Of a stretch of 6,990 bases of DNA, positions 6,970 through 6,990 are shown piece by piece. Every line of letters starts with the position of its first letter. Position 1 is the first letter of the stretch. The DNA comes from CANLWN01 sp039815505 (GTDB taxonomy: Bacteria; Bacteroidota; Bacteroidia; Flavobacteriales; Flavobacteriaceae). Below the pieces are notes generated by a model. That model was not told the DNA's origin and ran no database searches. It saw nothing but the letters and a program-made list of their open reading frames with translations. The DNA lies in NCBI GenBank assembly GCA_039815505.1, contig JBCBZE010000185.1, positions 1 to 6,990 of the forward strand, in the 5' to 3' direction. Both the position numbers and the translations under genes were made by a program.

Positions 6970-6990
6970 GTACTCGCCCAAGCCCCTTAT

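Overview
The window looks like a chromosomal segment from a marine-type Flavobacteriaceae (Bacteroidota) bacterium. The evidence is moderately AT-rich DNA, almost no Shine-Dalgarno sequences before the starts, a Bacteroidota-like -7 box (TAnnTTTG type) before the sigma-factor gene, and protein sequences of familiar flavobacterial style. It is densely coded. I see no tRNA, rRNA, CRISPR array, insertion sequence or integrase.

Layout: (1) 1-501, plus strand, the 3' part of a gene for a probable secreted or LolA-like DUF6503-type protein. (2) 549-3704, minus strand, a large lipoprotein with a degenerate SGNH (GDSL-like) domain, a beta-propeller 'PVC-type / membrane-bound dehydrogenase' domain, a HEAT-like helical stretch and a C-terminal cytochrome c. 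(3) 3705-3827, a 123-bp divergent regulatory gap holding a 12-bp palindrome and copies of its half-site. (4) 3828-5494, plus strand, a tight three-gene run: an ECF-type sigma factor with a cysteine-rich C-terminal extension, a four-helix membrane protein of unknown function, and a small MGMT-family (alkyltransferase-like) protein. (5) 5506-6243, minus strand, polyphosphate glucokinase (ROK family). (6) 6325-6969, minus strand, a NUDIX hydrolase joined in frame to an N-terminal domain resembling small phage-associated proteins of unknown function.

How the genes may work together (inference): the cytochrome lipoprotein probably acts in extracytoplasmic oxidation of sugars or polyols. PpgK phosphorylates glucose in the cytoplasm with polyphosphate, so both could belong to sugar use, although they are not in one operon. 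The sigma, membrane and MGMT-like genes are spaced as one transcript and are the most promising candidate for an undescribed functional unit. Other points worth a second look are the loss of catalytic residues in the SGNH domain, the ELGQ in place of ELGH in PpgK, and the unusual NUDIX fusion.
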